Made by a program: the position numbers and the translations under genes. Below the pieces are notes generated by a model. It did no database searches. It had not been told where the DNA came from and was given only the letters and a program-made list of their open reading frames with translations. From NCBI GenBank assembly GCA_046759385.1, contig JBHICC010000005.1, forward strand, positions 1 through 64,000: a stretch of 64,000 nt of DNA, in the 5' to 3' direction. Origin of the DNA: JBHICC01 sp046759385 (GTDB lineage: Bacteria; Pseudomonadota; Gammaproteobacteria; Acidiferrobacterales; SPGG2). Below, piece after piece: positions 55,001-63,538 of the stretch. Position 1 is the stretch's first letter. Every line of letters starts with the position of its first letter.

Positions 55001-55090
55001 CTCGTATCGCTTACCATTAAAACTGAACCACAAGGACCGGCTACGGTCGACACGCCCGCCTCTTTCTAGCCGCCAGCGCTGCTTGCTCAA
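52079..55090 (-). CDS. soxA: sarcosine oxidase alpha subunit
   Basis: This 1003-residue protein has an N-terminal 2Fe-2S-like fold (LWFSFNGKRYEGYIGDTLASALLANG), an NAD-binding FAD-type domain with VLVVGAGPAGLAAARAAAQCGARVILVDE, and a C-terminal folate-binding GcvT domain (VELLDRIYTNSWKTLAIGRCRYGIMC to the end). With SoxB, SoxD and SoxG it oxidises sarcosine to glycine, H2O2 and 5,10-methylene-THF. The TTG start at 55090 overlaps the soxD stop (TTGA) and has GGGAGGG six bases upstream, giving the usual length near 1000. A longer reading to 55201 is rejected. Confidence 0.95.
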   Translation of the reverse strand: MSKQRWRLERGGRVDRSRSLWFSFNGKRYEGYIGDTLASALLANGIHLVGRSFKYHRPRGILSAGSEEPNGLVQLNSGAHTEPNLRATQVELYEGLEAASQNCWPSVRFDLGAINNALSHILPAGFYYKTFMWPKRFWRHYEHFIRKAAGLGRAPVGVDPDQYDKTHVHCDVLVVGAGPAGLAAARAAAQCGARVILVDEQSELGGSLLSKEEEINDKPAEEWITEVVDEVEGREEVSLLSRTTVTGYYDHNYLIAAQRITDHVGPGKGGHRPKQRLWKIRAKQVVLATGALERPIVFHNNDRPGVMLASAAQCYVNRYAVSPGRRAVVFTNNDSAYRVVRDLLDAGIAIVALVDTRPKPKSSLTTVLRSHGVEILNGYAVVAVLGTNRVRRVEVMALDESGRGITGAPRTVACDFLCMSGGWSPVVHLFSQSRGRLEYDRDRACFVPAKSVQHQRSVGGANGHFELAECLHEGHAAGIAAAADAGFREMEGLGAPSAKLVEAAPLRPCWMVPRKGSGGPTNKHFVDFQNDVTATDIALAAREGYRSVEHLKRYTTIGMGTDQGKTGNINALAILGQTLSEDIPVVGTTTFRPPYTPLTFGTIAGRDVGELADSTRLTSIHQWHVTNGTKFEDVGQWKRPWYYPRLGESMHDAVNRESLATRNAIGILDASTLGKIDIQGPDAVELLDRIYTNSWKTLAIGRCRYGIMCGEDGMVFDDGVTSRIGENHYWMTTTSGNAARVLAWLEEWLQTEWPELKVYCNSMTEHWATVAIAGPFARRLLAKLTDDIDLSAKGFAFMSHREGTVAGIRARVFRVSFTGESSYEINIPARYGLALWNALMTAGEEYGITPIGTETMHVLRAEKGYIIAGQDTDGTVTPIDLGMERMVSKHKDFVGKRSLFRSDTVRKDRKQLVGLLTLDPNQVLPEGGQTVVNPNQKPPIDMIGHVTSSYYSANLKRSIALGLVKGGRRRHGEIVHIPVEGKAIAATITQPQFYDPEGQRLRE

Positions 55091-55368
55091 GATTGCCCTC
55101 CCGGCGGCTGTTCCCCCATCTTGTACACGCCGATGATTTGGTGCGTGAACGTATCGCGCTGAATATTGAACCAACGTCGACAGCCCAGCGTATGCGCCCA
55201 ACGTTCGCAGAACGGGCCTTTTGGGTTACTGCGCATGAAGACGTAGTCGGCCCATTCTTCGTCGGAGAGCTCTTCAGGGTGTTCCGGACGCGCGATATGC
55301 GCTTCGCCACCATAGCTAAACTCATGTTCGTCGCGCTCGCCACACCAAGGACACTTAATAAGTAACAC
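55087..55368 (-). CDS. soxD: sarcosine oxidase delta subunit
   Basis: This 93-residue zinc-binding subunit reads LLIKCPWCGERDEHEFSYGGEAH, then GPFCERWAHTLGCRRWFNIQRDT, so two Cys in CPWCG plus later Cys and His ligands bind zinc as in SoxD of known enzymes. The start is GTG at 55368 behind TAGGAG. It overlaps soxA by four bases and follows soxB by 14 bases. Confidence 0.94.
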   Translation of the reverse strand: MLLIKCPWCGERDEHEFSYGGEAHIARPEHPEELSDEEWADYVFMRSNPKGPFCERWAHTLGCRRWFNIQRDTFTHQIIGVYKMGEQPPGGQS

Positions 55369-55382
55369 GTTTCTTAGTTCTC

Positions 55383-56645
55383 CTAGTGTGACACAGCGGC
55401 AGCACCGTGCTCATCGATCAACCGTCCAGTCGTGAAACGCTCGAGATTGAATGGCGCGTTCAAGCCGTGGGGTCGGTCTTGGGCGATCGTATAGGCGAAT
55501 ACCCAGCCCGAACCTGGCGTAGCCTTGAAGCCGCCGGTACCCCAACCGCAATTGAAGTAGAGGCCTTTAACCGGTGTCTTACTAATGATAGGGCTTGCAT
55601 CGGGGCACACATCGACAATGCCACCCCACTGTCGCAGCATACGCAGCCGAGAGAAAATCGGAAACAGCTCGAGCAACGCGCCCGTTTGCCCTTCGATCAC
55701 GGGAAAGCTACCGCGCTGAGAGTAAGAGTTAAACGCGTCGATCCCGGCGCCAATGACGAGCTCACCCTTGTCCGATTGGCTCACATACACATGTACCGAG
55801 GCCGACATCACGACCGTGTCAAGAATCGGCTTGATCGGCTCAGAGACCAACGCTTGCAATGGATGACTTTGTATCGGCAGCCTGAGTCCAGCCATTTCTG
55901 CCAGTACGCTTGAATGGCCCGCCGTTACTACACCGACCTTATTCGCCTTGATAAAGCCCTTGCTGGTTTCGACGCCTTCGACCTTGGCGCCGCTGCGCCG
56001 AATCCCGGTCACCTCGCAGTTCTGAATGATGTCGACTCCGCGCGCGTCGGCTGCGCGCGCGAACCCCCAAGCCACCGCATCATGCCGCGCGACACCGCCT
56101 CGCCGTTGTAGTGAAGCTCCTAAAACTGGATAACGAGAGGTGGGTGAAGTATTCATGATCGGCACCATCGCCTTCACTTGCTCGGTCGTCAAAATCTCCG
56201 AATCGATGCCGTTAAGTTCAATGGCATGGACCCGCCGTGACAGTTCGCGCAAGTCATGCAGGTTATGGGCAAGATTGAGCACCCCGCGTTGGCTGAGCAT
56301 GATGTTGAAGTTGAGCTCGTGGCTCAGACCTTCGTACAGTTTCAACGCGTGCTCATATATATGTGCACTTTCGTCGCAAAGGTAATTGGAGCGAATAATG
56401 GTCGTGTTGCGCCCGGTATTGCCGCCGCCCAGCCAGCCTTTTTCAACCACCGCGACATTGGTAATCCCGTGTTCCTTGGCAAGGTAATAGGCTGTCGCCA
56501 AGCCATGACCGCCGCCTCCGACGATCACCACGTCGTACGCTTGCTTCGGCTCCGGACTGCGCCAGGCTTCCCACCAGTTCTGGTGGAAACTGAACGCATT
56601 ACGGACGAGGCTAAAGAATGAGTATTTCTTCGGTTTACGGCTCAT
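55383..56645 (-). CDS. soxB: sarcosine oxidase beta subunit
   Basis: This 420-residue FAD subunit holds the oxidation site. It has YDVVIVGGGGHGLATAYYLAKEHG, VAVVEKGWLGGGNTGRNTTIIRSNYL, ARHDAVAWGFARAADARGVDIIQNCEVTGI and the C-terminal VKGLYFNCGWGTGGFKATPGSGWVFA. The His in RGGVARHDAV lies at about the FMN-attachment site of SoxB. It heads the sox genes, 61 bases after sdaA, and is read in the same direction. Confidence 0.95.
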   Translation of the reverse strand: MSRKPKKYSFFSLVRNAFSFHQNWWEAWRSPEPKQAYDVVIVGGGGHGLATAYYLAKEHGITNVAVVEKGWLGGGNTGRNTTIIRSNYLCDESAHIYEHALKLYEGLSHELNFNIMLSQRGVLNLAHNLHDLRELSRRVHAIELNGIDSEILTTEQVKAMVPIMNTSPTSRYPVLGASLQRRGGVARHDAVAWGFARAADARGVDIIQNCEVTGIRRSGAKVEGVETSKGFIKANKVGVVTAGHSSVLAEMAGLRLPIQSHPLQALVSEPIKPILDTVVMSASVHVYVSQSDKGELVIGAGIDAFNSYSQRGSFPVIEGQTGALLELFPIFSRLRMLRQWGGIVDVCPDASPIISKTPVKGLYFNCGWGTGGFKATPGSGWVFAYTIAQDRPHGLNAPFNLERFTTGRLIDEHGAAAVSH

Positions 56646-56706
56646 ATGAGTTAAGCGCGCTGACCGCCGACGGCCGTGAGGATGGGCATCGCGGCGCGAA
56701 CCGCCC

Positions 56707-58113
56707 TTAACACTCGATTACGTTCACAGCGAGGCCGCCGCGAGCGGTCTCCTTGTATTTCGTTTTCATATCAGCGCCTGTGTCACGCATGGTTTTGATT
56801 ACCTTATCGAGTGCGACAAAGTGCGTGCCATCTCCACGTAGCGCCATGCGCGCCGCATTGATCGCTTTCACCGAGCCCATGGCGTTGCGTTCAATGCAAG
56901 GGATCTGCACCAGTCCACCCACGGGATCACACGTCAGTCCCAGGTTGTGTTCCATTGCGATCTCGGCGGCGTTCTCTACTTGCATAGAGGTCCCGTTCAG
57001 CACTTCGGTGAGCGCACCAGCAGCCATCGAACAGGCTACGCCCACCTCGCCCTGACAACCCACCTCGGCGCCAGAGATCGATGCATTCTCTTTATACAAG
57101 ATGCCGATAGCACCGGCCGTGAGCAGAAACGATACGATGCCTTCCTCATCCGCGCCCGGACAAAACCGCGCATAGTAATGTAGCACCGCAGGAATGATAC
57201 CGGCTGCGCCGTTGGTCGGCGCCGTCACTACTCGCCCGCCTGCAGCGTTCTCTTCGTTCACCGCCAGGGCGTAGAGATTTACCCAGTCCATAATGATCAA
57301 GTGACTCATCCAGTCCCTAGTAATCAAAGGATCATCTAGGCCCGCTTCTAGATCACTGCTTAGTTTCTTGTAAAGATCAGCGGCGCGGCGTTTGACCTTG
57401 AGACCGCCAGGCAGTATGCCTTCGGTCTTGCAGCCACGCTCTACACATTGCTGCATAACGCGCCAGATGTGTAATAACCCCCCACGTACTTCATCCTCGG
57501 CACGCCACGACTTTTCGTTCTCGAGCATAACGGCACTAATGGAAAGGTCATGTTGTGCGCACAGCTGCAACAACTCCGCGCCAGTCCTGAACCGATAAGG
57601 CAGTTGTGTGTCGTCTTCCTTCAGGCGATCCGCGCCCGCTGCTTCTTCATTGACGACAAAGCCACCCCCTACGGAGTAATACACCTTGCTACGAATCTCT
57701 GCCCGCGTGTTGTCGAATGCGGCAAAGCGCATGCCGTTGGGGTGACAAGGCAAGGACTGTCGGCGGTGGAACAACAGGTGTTCCTTTTCATCGAAAGCAA
57801 TCTCGTGTAGCCCCACCACATTCAAGCGACTCTGGGCACGGATGTGGCGCAAGCGTTCTGGTACCTTGTCGGTATCGATTTCATCAGGCGCCTCTCCCTC
57901 CAGCCCCAGTAGAACCGCTTTGTCGCTGCCATGAGCTTTGCCCGTGACGCCGAGTGAGCCGAACAGCTCGGCTTTGATCGCAACCGTCTCGGGTAGCAAT
58001 CCGTCATTGCGTAGGCCGGTGGCGAATTGCAGCGCTGCACGCATCGGTCCGACGGTATGCGAACTGGACGGGCCAATACCGATCTTGAATAGGTCAAATA
58101 CGCTGATTGCCAT
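56707..58113 (-). CDS. sdaA: L-serine ammonia-lyase (iron-sulfur type)
   Basis: This 468-residue [4Fe-4S] serine dehydratase has SVFDLFKIGIGPSSSHTVGPM, APTNGAAGIIPAVLHYYARFCPG, GCQGEVGVACSMAAGALTEVLNG and LTCDPVGGLVQIPCIERNA, with cluster cysteines in the last two. It deaminates serine to pyruvate. Upstream of soxBDAG on the same strand it finishes the route from sarcosine: the glycine and methylene-THF made by Sox can form serine by SHMT, which is not in the window. ATG 58113 is preferred to a GTG start at 58128. Confidence 0.95.
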   Translation of the reverse strand: MAISVFDLFKIGIGPSSSHTVGPMRAALQFATGLRNDGLLPETVAIKAELFGSLGVTGKAHGSDKAVLLGLEGEAPDEIDTDKVPERLRHIRAQSRLNVVGLHEIAFDEKEHLLFHRRQSLPCHPNGMRFAAFDNTRAEIRSKVYYSVGGGFVVNEEAAGADRLKEDDTQLPYRFRTGAELLQLCAQHDLSISAVMLENEKSWRAEDEVRGGLLHIWRVMQQCVERGCKTEGILPGGLKVKRRAADLYKKLSSDLEAGLDDPLITRDWMSHLIIMDWVNLYALAVNEENAAGGRVVTAPTNGAAGIIPAVLHYYARFCPGADEEGIVSFLLTAGAIGILYKENASISGAEVGCQGEVGVACSMAAGALTEVLNGTSMQVENAAEIAMEHNLGLTCDPVGGLVQIPCIERNAMGSVKAINAARMALRGDGTHFVALDKVIKTMRDTGADMKTKYKETARGGLAVNVIEC

Positions 58114-58272
58114 TGGACCACCGCCCACGCCCGGTAAGCATAGGGGAATTAGTGCTTTTCACTTAATGATCGCAACATCCCGTTATCCTACCTCAAGGAA
58201 GTACGCGACAGAATCGGCCTTATGCGATAATCGCCAGCTTGAAGCGGTAATTGGGCCGACAAGAACAGACAA

Positions 58273-58734
58273 ATGGACGTGAACGGCGAATTTCATATTC
58301 CGGCCCCGCGCCAGGAGGTTTGGCAGGCACTTACCGACCCCGAAGTCCTCAAACAGTCAATCCCCGGTTGTGAATCATTTGAGAAGGTGTCCGACACCGA
58401 GTTTTCCGCGAAAATGCGATCGAGAGTTGGGCCCGTTAACGCGAAGTTTGCCACGAAGATAACCCTGGCAAATCTGGACCCACCGAAGAGCTACACCCTT
58501 ATCGGCGAAGGTCAGGGGGGCGTGGCCGGATTTGCGAAGGGCAGCGCCGATGTCGCGCTCGAGGAGGAAGGCGGCGCGACCGTGTTACGCTACGCGGCCC
58601 GTTTTCATGCAGGAGGCAAACTGGCTCAGATCGGGTCCCGACTATTGGGCGGCACTGCACGCAAGATGGCGGACAGTTTCTTTAGTAGGTTCGTGTCCCT
58701 GATCGACTCAACCACTCACGGTAATCCGACGTAG
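58273..58734 (+). CDS. coxG: CoxG-like SRPBCC protein
   Basis: This 153-residue START/Bet v1-like protein reads FHIPAPRQEVWQALTDPEVLKQSIPGCESFEKVSDTEF, GEGQGGVAGFAKGSADVALEEEGG and LAQIGSRLLGGTARKMADSFFSRF. CoxG anchors the molybdenum hydroxylase to the membrane and may help quinone reduction in CO dehydrogenase gene sets. It lacks the long C-terminal membrane helix of some CoxG proteins. It starts the cox-like cluster, 159 bases from the divergent sdaA. Confidence 0.9.
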   Translation: MDVNGEFHIPAPRQEVWQALTDPEVLKQSIPGCESFEKVSDTEFSAKMRSRVGPVNAKFATKITLANLDPPKSYTLIGEGQGGVAGFAKGSADVALEEEGGATVLRYAARFHAGGKLAQIGSRLLGGTARKMADSFFSRFVSLIDSTTHGNPT

Positions 58735-58899
58735 GCGGCTGGTTACACATCCCGCCGAGAACGGTCCAATGCTGCCCCGCATGATCCAGCTTCTGTAGGC
58801 GTGCTTGACGGCGCCCCACACTGTACCAATAATGGAGTGGTCTAAAAAACCATACTAAATGCGCCATTACGGCGCCCACTACATAGTGAGGGACCGCCC

Positions 58900-59370
58900 A
58901 TGTCTGTCACCGTCTCCTTGACGCTGAACGGCAAGGCTGTATCGGCGGAAGTCGATGCTCGCACTCTGCTGGTTCAGCTTCTGCGTGAACACTTTGGTCT
59001 AACCGGTACCCACGTCGGCTGTGACACCAGCCAATGCGGCGCCTGTGTGGTCCATGTCAACGGTCAGTCGGTTAAGAGCTGCACTATACTCGCCGCGCAG
59101 ACGAATGGCGCCGACGTAACGACCATTGAAGGGCTCGCACAAAACGGCAAGTTGCATCCAATGCAAGAAGCCTTTCGGGAGCATCACGCATTGCAATGTG
59201 GGTTTTGCACACCCGGAATGGTTATGAGCGCGCTTGACCTTGTGTCAGAGAATCCGGACCCATCCGAGCACGAAATACGCGAATGGCTCGAAGGTAATCT
59301 CTGTCGTTGCACCGGCTACCACAATATCGTCAAGGCGATTAAGGCCGGCGCGGAAGCAATGAGGAGCTAA
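58900..59370 (+). CDS. coxS: molybdenum hydroxylase small (2Fe-2S) subunit
   Basis: This 156-residue protein has two [2Fe-2S] clusters: plant-type Cys41, 46, 49 and 61 (GCDTSQCGACVVHVNG) and the C-terminal four-helix type Cys100, 103, 135 and 137 (CGFCTPGM, CRCTGY). It carries electrons from the Mo site to FAD. It starts behind GAGGGA, 165 bases after coxG; that gap shows no clear terminator. Confidence 0.95.
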   Translation: MSVTVSLTLNGKAVSAEVDARTLLVQLLREHFGLTGTHVGCDTSQCGACVVHVNGQSVKSCTILAAQTNGADVTTIEGLAQNGKLHPMQEAFREHHALQCGFCTPGMVMSALDLVSENPDPSEHEIREWLEGNLCRCTGYHNIVKAIKAGAEAMRS

Positions 59371-59374
59371 GACC

Positions 59375-61723
59375 ATGTCTGAGACCGGTATCGGCGCCGC
59401 GGTACGCCGCAAAGAGGATTACCGTTTTCTCACAGGTATGGGTCATTTCACCGATGATATTAATCGCCCGGGCCAAGTCTATGCCTACTTCGTGCGCTCG
59501 ACCCTCGCGCACGCCAATATCAAGGCAATCGATTCCAGTGCAGCCAAATCATCTCCCGGCGTTGTCGCAGTGTTGACAGGCAATGACCTTGCGGCAGACG
59601 GTGTTGGTGGAGTGCCCTGTGGGTTCGCACCCGATGGCGGACCCATCAAAGAACCACCACGGCCGGCGTTAGCGCTGGGCAAAGTGCGCTTCGTCGGTGA
59701 TCTGGTTGCAGTGATCATCGCCGAAAGCTTGGCCCAGGCTAAGGACGCAGCGGAGATGCTTGAGATCGACTATGAGGAGCTGCCCGCGGTCGTCTCGATG
59801 GAAGATGCGGAGAAGGCCGGTGCGCCCGAGTTACACGATGATGTCCCGAATAACGTGTGCTTTGAGTGGGGTCTTGGCGATAAGGAGGCTACCGACAAGG
59901 CCTTCAGTCAGGCGCATCATGTTACTACTCTCGACCTTGTTAACAACCGCAAGTGCCCCAACGCTATCGAGCCCCGTGCCGCTGTCAGTGAATATGATCC
60001 CGGCAGCGACAGTTACACGATGTACACCACTAGCCAAAATCCGCACGTGATCCGCTTGTTGATGGGCGCGTTCGTATTGCAGGTTCCGGAGCACAAGTTG
60101 CGCATCGTTTCGCCGGATGTGGGGGGTGGCTTTGGGTCCAAGATTCCGCACTACCCCGAAGAGGTCGTCGTGACGTGGGCAGCAAAAAAGGTCGGCCGAC
60201 CGGTGAAGTGGACGGCCGAGCGCTCGGAGTCGTTTCTCTCCGACACGCACGGGCGCGATCACATTACCCATGCGGAGCTCGCACTCGACGAAGACGGCAA
60301 GTTTCTCGGTCTACGGGTGAACACGACTGCCAACATGGGAGCCTACTTATCAACGTTTGGGCCGTTGATTCCGACGTATCTCTACGCGCCCGTCATGGCA
60401 GGCCAGTACACGACACCAGCGGTTCGCTGCGATGTGACGGCAGTTTTCACGAACACCGCCCCCGTCGATGCTGAGCGTGGCGCCGGACGACCGGAAGCAA
60501 CCTACGTAGTGGAGCGATTGGTAGAAAAGGCATCGCGCGAAATGAGTATCGACGCGGTGGAGATTCGTCGGCGCAACTTCATTCCGGCGGACGCCTTTCC
60601 CTATCAAACACCCGTGGTGGTGCAGTACGACAGCGGTAATTACGACCCTATTCTGGATGAGGCGCTGAAACTCGCCGACTATAAGGAGTTCGCCAATCGC
60701 CGAAAGCAAAGTGAAAAGGGCGGCAAGCTTCGCGGGATCGGGTTCTGCACCTATATCGAGGCGTGTGGCCTTGCGCCCTCAAACGTCGCCGGTTTGATCG
60801 GCGCCCGCGCCGGTCTCTTCGAGGCCGCCCAAGTACGCTGCCACCCGACCGGAACCGTGACCGTGTTCAGCGGCTCGCATGCGCATGGACAAGGTCACGA
60901 GACGGCGTTCGCACAGATCGTGTCTGACAAACTCGGTGTTCCGATTGAGAACGTCGAGGTTGTCCACGGTGATACCGACAGAGTTCCGTTCGGTATGGGC
61001 ACTTACGGATCACGCTCGCTCGCCGTAGGCGGCTCGGCGGTTGCCAAAGCGGTTGACAAAATCATCGACAAGGGCAAGAAGATCGCCGCTTACTCGCTTG
61101 AAGCAGCGGAGACTGACATCAAGTTCGAGGGAGGAAAGTTTACCGTTAAAGGTACCGATAAGAGCGTGGGCATCGGCGACATCGCACTCACCGCCTATGT
61201 CCCACATAACTATCCGCTGGACAAGCTAGAGCCGGGTCTCGACGAGAGTTACTTTTACGACCCAGCTAACTTCACTTTTCCCGCTGGTTGTCACATCTGC
61301 GAAGTGGAGGTCGATCCGGAAACCGGCGTCACCAAGATCGCCAGCTGGACCGCGGTCGATGACTTCGGCAAGGTTGTTAACCCGATGATCGTAGAAGGCC
61401 AGGTACACGGCGGTATCACACACGGCGTTGGCCAGGCATTGCTTGAAAGCTGCGTCTACGACGAGGAAACCGGCCAGTTATTGACCGGCTCCTTCGTTGA
61501 CTATTGTATGCCGCGCGCGGATGATCTCCCGAGTTTCAAGGTAGGCTTGACCGAAACGCCCTGCCCTCACAATCCACTAGGTGTGAAAGGCTGCGGAGAA
61601 GCCGGCGCTATCGCCGCTCCGGCAGCTTTAATCAATGCGATCACTGATGCGATCGGCGTGGACCACATCGACATGCCAGCGACGCCGGAAAAAGTTTGGC
61701 AGGCGATTCGGTCGACGGCCTAA
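59375..61723 (+). CDS. coxL: form II-like CO dehydrogenase/molybdenum hydroxylase large subunit
   Basis: This 782-residue Mo-CD cofactor subunit has DVGGGFGSKIP, GSHAHGQGHETAFAQI, and the catalytic Glu near 741 in GVKGCGEAGAI. The active-site loop near residue 364 reads AERGAGRPE. Form I CO dehydrogenase has AYxCSFR at this place, and form II has AYRGAGR, so this is form II-like, with Tyr replaced by Glu. CO oxidation is therefore unlikely or unproven, and an aldehyde or N-heterocycle substrate is more probable. It starts five bases after coxS with AGGAG. Confidence 0.93.
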   Translation: MSETGIGAAVRRKEDYRFLTGMGHFTDDINRPGQVYAYFVRSTLAHANIKAIDSSAAKSSPGVVAVLTGNDLAADGVGGVPCGFAPDGGPIKEPPRPALALGKVRFVGDLVAVIIAESLAQAKDAAEMLEIDYEELPAVVSMEDAEKAGAPELHDDVPNNVCFEWGLGDKEATDKAFSQAHHVTTLDLVNNRKCPNAIEPRAAVSEYDPGSDSYTMYTTSQNPHVIRLLMGAFVLQVPEHKLRIVSPDVGGGFGSKIPHYPEEVVVTWAAKKVGRPVKWTAERSESFLSDTHGRDHITHAELALDEDGKFLGLRVNTTANMGAYLSTFGPLIPTYLYAPVMAGQYTTPAVRCDVTAVFTNTAPVDAERGAGRPEATYVVERLVEKASREMSIDAVEIRRRNFIPADAFPYQTPVVVQYDSGNYDPILDEALKLADYKEFANRRKQSEKGGKLRGIGFCTYIEACGLAPSNVAGLIGARAGLFEAAQVRCHPTGTVTVFSGSHAHGQGHETAFAQIVSDKLGVPIENVEVVHGDTDRVPFGMGTYGSRSLAVGGSAVAKAVDKIIDKGKKIAAYSLEAAETDIKFEGGKFTVKGTDKSVGIGDIALTAYVPHNYPLDKLEPGLDESYFYDPANFTFPAGCHICEVEVDPETGVTKIASWTAVDDFGKVVNPMIVEGQVHGGITHGVGQALLESCVYDEETGQLLTGSFVDYCMPRADDLPSFKVGLTETPCPHNPLGVKGCGEAGAIAAPAALINAITDAIGVDHIDMPATPEKVWQAIRSTA

Positions 61724-61735
61724 GGAGAGAAAGCC

Positions 61736-62530
61736 ATGTATGAATTCACTTATCATCGCCCCACTTCCGCGGCCGACGCTGTGAAAGCACTGGGATCAGC
61801 GCAGGACGGAAAGTTCCTAGCGGGTGGCATGACGTTGATTCCGACCCTCAAGCAGCGTTTGGCTCAGCCCAGCGACCTCATCGACCTCGGGGGAATTACT
61901 GAACTCAAGGGTATCAAGCGCGACGATCAAGTGCTGGTCGTGAACGCCATGACCACGCACGCTGAGGTTGGCGCTTCCGATGATGTCGCCAAAGCTATCC
62001 CTGCCCTCGCTGTGCTGGCAGACAGTATCGGCGACGCGCAGGTACGTAACCGTGGAACTATTGGAGGCTCGCTTGCTAATGCAGATCCTGCCGCCGATTA
62101 CCCCGCTGCCGTAGTCGCGCTGGGTGCGACGGTTCACACCAACGACCGTACCATCACGGCGGATGATTTCTTCACCGGGATGTTCGAGACTGCCCTTAAT
62201 GATAGTGAGCTCATTACCGCCGTAAGCTTTCCGATACCGAAGCGGGCTGGGTACGTGAAGTTTGCCAACCCGGCGTCGCGCTACGCCATTGTCGGGGTGA
62301 TGGTGTCAGAGAACGATGATGGCGTTCGTGTGGCCGTCACTGGCGCAGCTCCCAGCGTGTTTCGGGTAGAGGCGATGGAAAAAGCGCTATCCGCAGATTT
62401 CTCCCCCGACGCCATTGCCGGTATCTCAGTGCCGGCCGATGCGTTGAACGCAGATCTACACGCAAGCGCTGAGTACCGCTCCCATCTCGTGACCGTGATG
62501 GCCAAGCGGGCTGTAGCAGCCGCCGGCTGA
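61736..62530 (+). CDS. coxM: molybdenum hydroxylase FAD (medium) subunit
   Basis: This 264-residue flavin subunit of the CoxM/XdhB family reads FLAGGMTLIPTLKQRLAQP for FAD binding, then GDAQVRNRGTIGGSLANADPAADYPAAVVALGA, and the C-terminal CO_deh_flav_C domain. It passes electrons from CoxS to the acceptor. An AAGGAG site precedes the ATG, and it is 12 bases behind coxL. Confidence 0.95.
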   Translation: MYEFTYHRPTSAADAVKALGSAQDGKFLAGGMTLIPTLKQRLAQPSDLIDLGGITELKGIKRDDQVLVVNAMTTHAEVGASDDVAKAIPALAVLADSIGDAQVRNRGTIGGSLANADPAADYPAAVVALGATVHTNDRTITADDFFTGMFETALNDSELITAVSFPIPKRAGYVKFANPASRYAIVGVMVSENDDGVRVAVTGAAPSVFRVEAMEKALSADFSPDAIAGISVPADALNADLHASAEYRSHLVTVMAKRAVAAAG

Positions 62531-62617
62531 GTCGCTCGGGCGCGCTGTTTCGGCGCTTTTGCCCTTGGCTCGCGTCACATCTGGCGGTGAGCGGGCCGTG
62601 CCGGTATTGTTTAAGGC

Positions 62618-63538
62618 ATGGAACTTCCTCAGAGCATCGATGAAGCGGAAACGCTGCTTGCTTCCGGTCAGTACGTCGCTGACCGCAGCCTCGCCACCGC
62701 CGCGTTCCTTGCACTGAAGCTAGGTCGCCCGCTATTCCTCGAGGGCGAGGCTGGTGTCGGCAAAACCGAAATCGCCAAAGTGATCGCAGCAACACTCGGC
62801 CGCCGGCTGTTGCGCCTGCAATGTTATGAGGGTCTAGACGTTTCGTCTGCAGTGTATGAATGGAACTACGCGCGTCAAATGATCGAGATTCGCCTGGCCG
62901 AGGCGGCTGGCGAGCATTCGCGCGAACGCCTCGCTGAGGATGTCTTCCAGCGGCGGTTTCTCGTTGAACGTCCACTGCTACAGGCGTTAGAGCCACACGA
63001 TGACGGCACGCCAGTGTTGCTCATCGACGAGCTCGACCGTGCAGATGAACCCTTCGAAGCGTACTTGCTCGAGGTGTTATCCGATTACCAGATTACCATT
63101 CCCGAAATCGGTACGATCAAGGCACCCGCGCCTCCTATTGTCGTGATCACCTCCAACCGCACCCGCGAGATTCACGATGCGCTCAAGCGTCGTTGTTTCT
63201 ACTACTGGATTGATTATCCGGATGCCGAACGTGAACTCGAGATCCTCGGTGTGAAGGCGCCTGATGCTAGTGAAACATTGCGCCGTCAAGTCGTCGCCTT
63301 CGTGCAGCGTCTCCGATCTATGGATTTGTTCAAGTTGCCTGGAATAGCAGAGTCCATCGATTGGGCACATGCGCTCACTCAGCTCGATGTCCTGGTACTC
63401 GATCCGGCGGTTGTGAATGATTCCCTGGGTGTACTGCTTAAATACCAGGACGATGTCGCCAAGATTCGCGGGACCGAAGCGGCGCGTATTCTCGACGAAA
63501 TCAAAGCCGAAATCTCAGTCTCAGGGATGCAGCGATGA
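62618..63538 (+). CDS. coxD: MoxR-type AAA+ ATPase CoxD
   Basis: This 306-residue AAA+ protein has Walker A EGEAGVGKTEIAKV, Walker B VLLIDELDRADEP, and FEAYLLEVLSDYQITIPEIGTIKAPAPPIVVITSNRTREIHDALKRRC. In CO dehydrogenase operons CoxD helps insert the Mo-Cu centre or reshape the enzyme, with its partner CoxE encoded next. Its stop overlaps coxE (ATGA). Confidence 0.93.
   Translation: MELPQSIDEAETLLASGQYVADRSLATAAFLALKLGRPLFLEGEAGVGKTEIAKVIAATLGRRLLRLQCYEGLDVSSAVYEWNYARQMIEIRLAEAAGEHSRERLAEDVFQRRFLVERPLLQALEPHDDGTPVLLIDELDRADEPFEAYLLEVLSDYQITIPEIGTIKAPAPPIVVITSNRTREIHDALKRRCFYYWIDYPDAERELEILGVKAPDASETLRRQVVAFVQRLRSMDLFKLPGIAESIDWAHALTQLDVLVLDPAVVNDSLGVLLKYQDDVAKIRGTEAARILDEIKAEISVSGMQR

Noticed and set aside
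59375..61723. Calling the hydroxylase a true aerobic CO dehydrogenase
   Set aside because: The active-site loop is AERGAGR, not AYxCSFR of form I, so CO as substrate is not supported.
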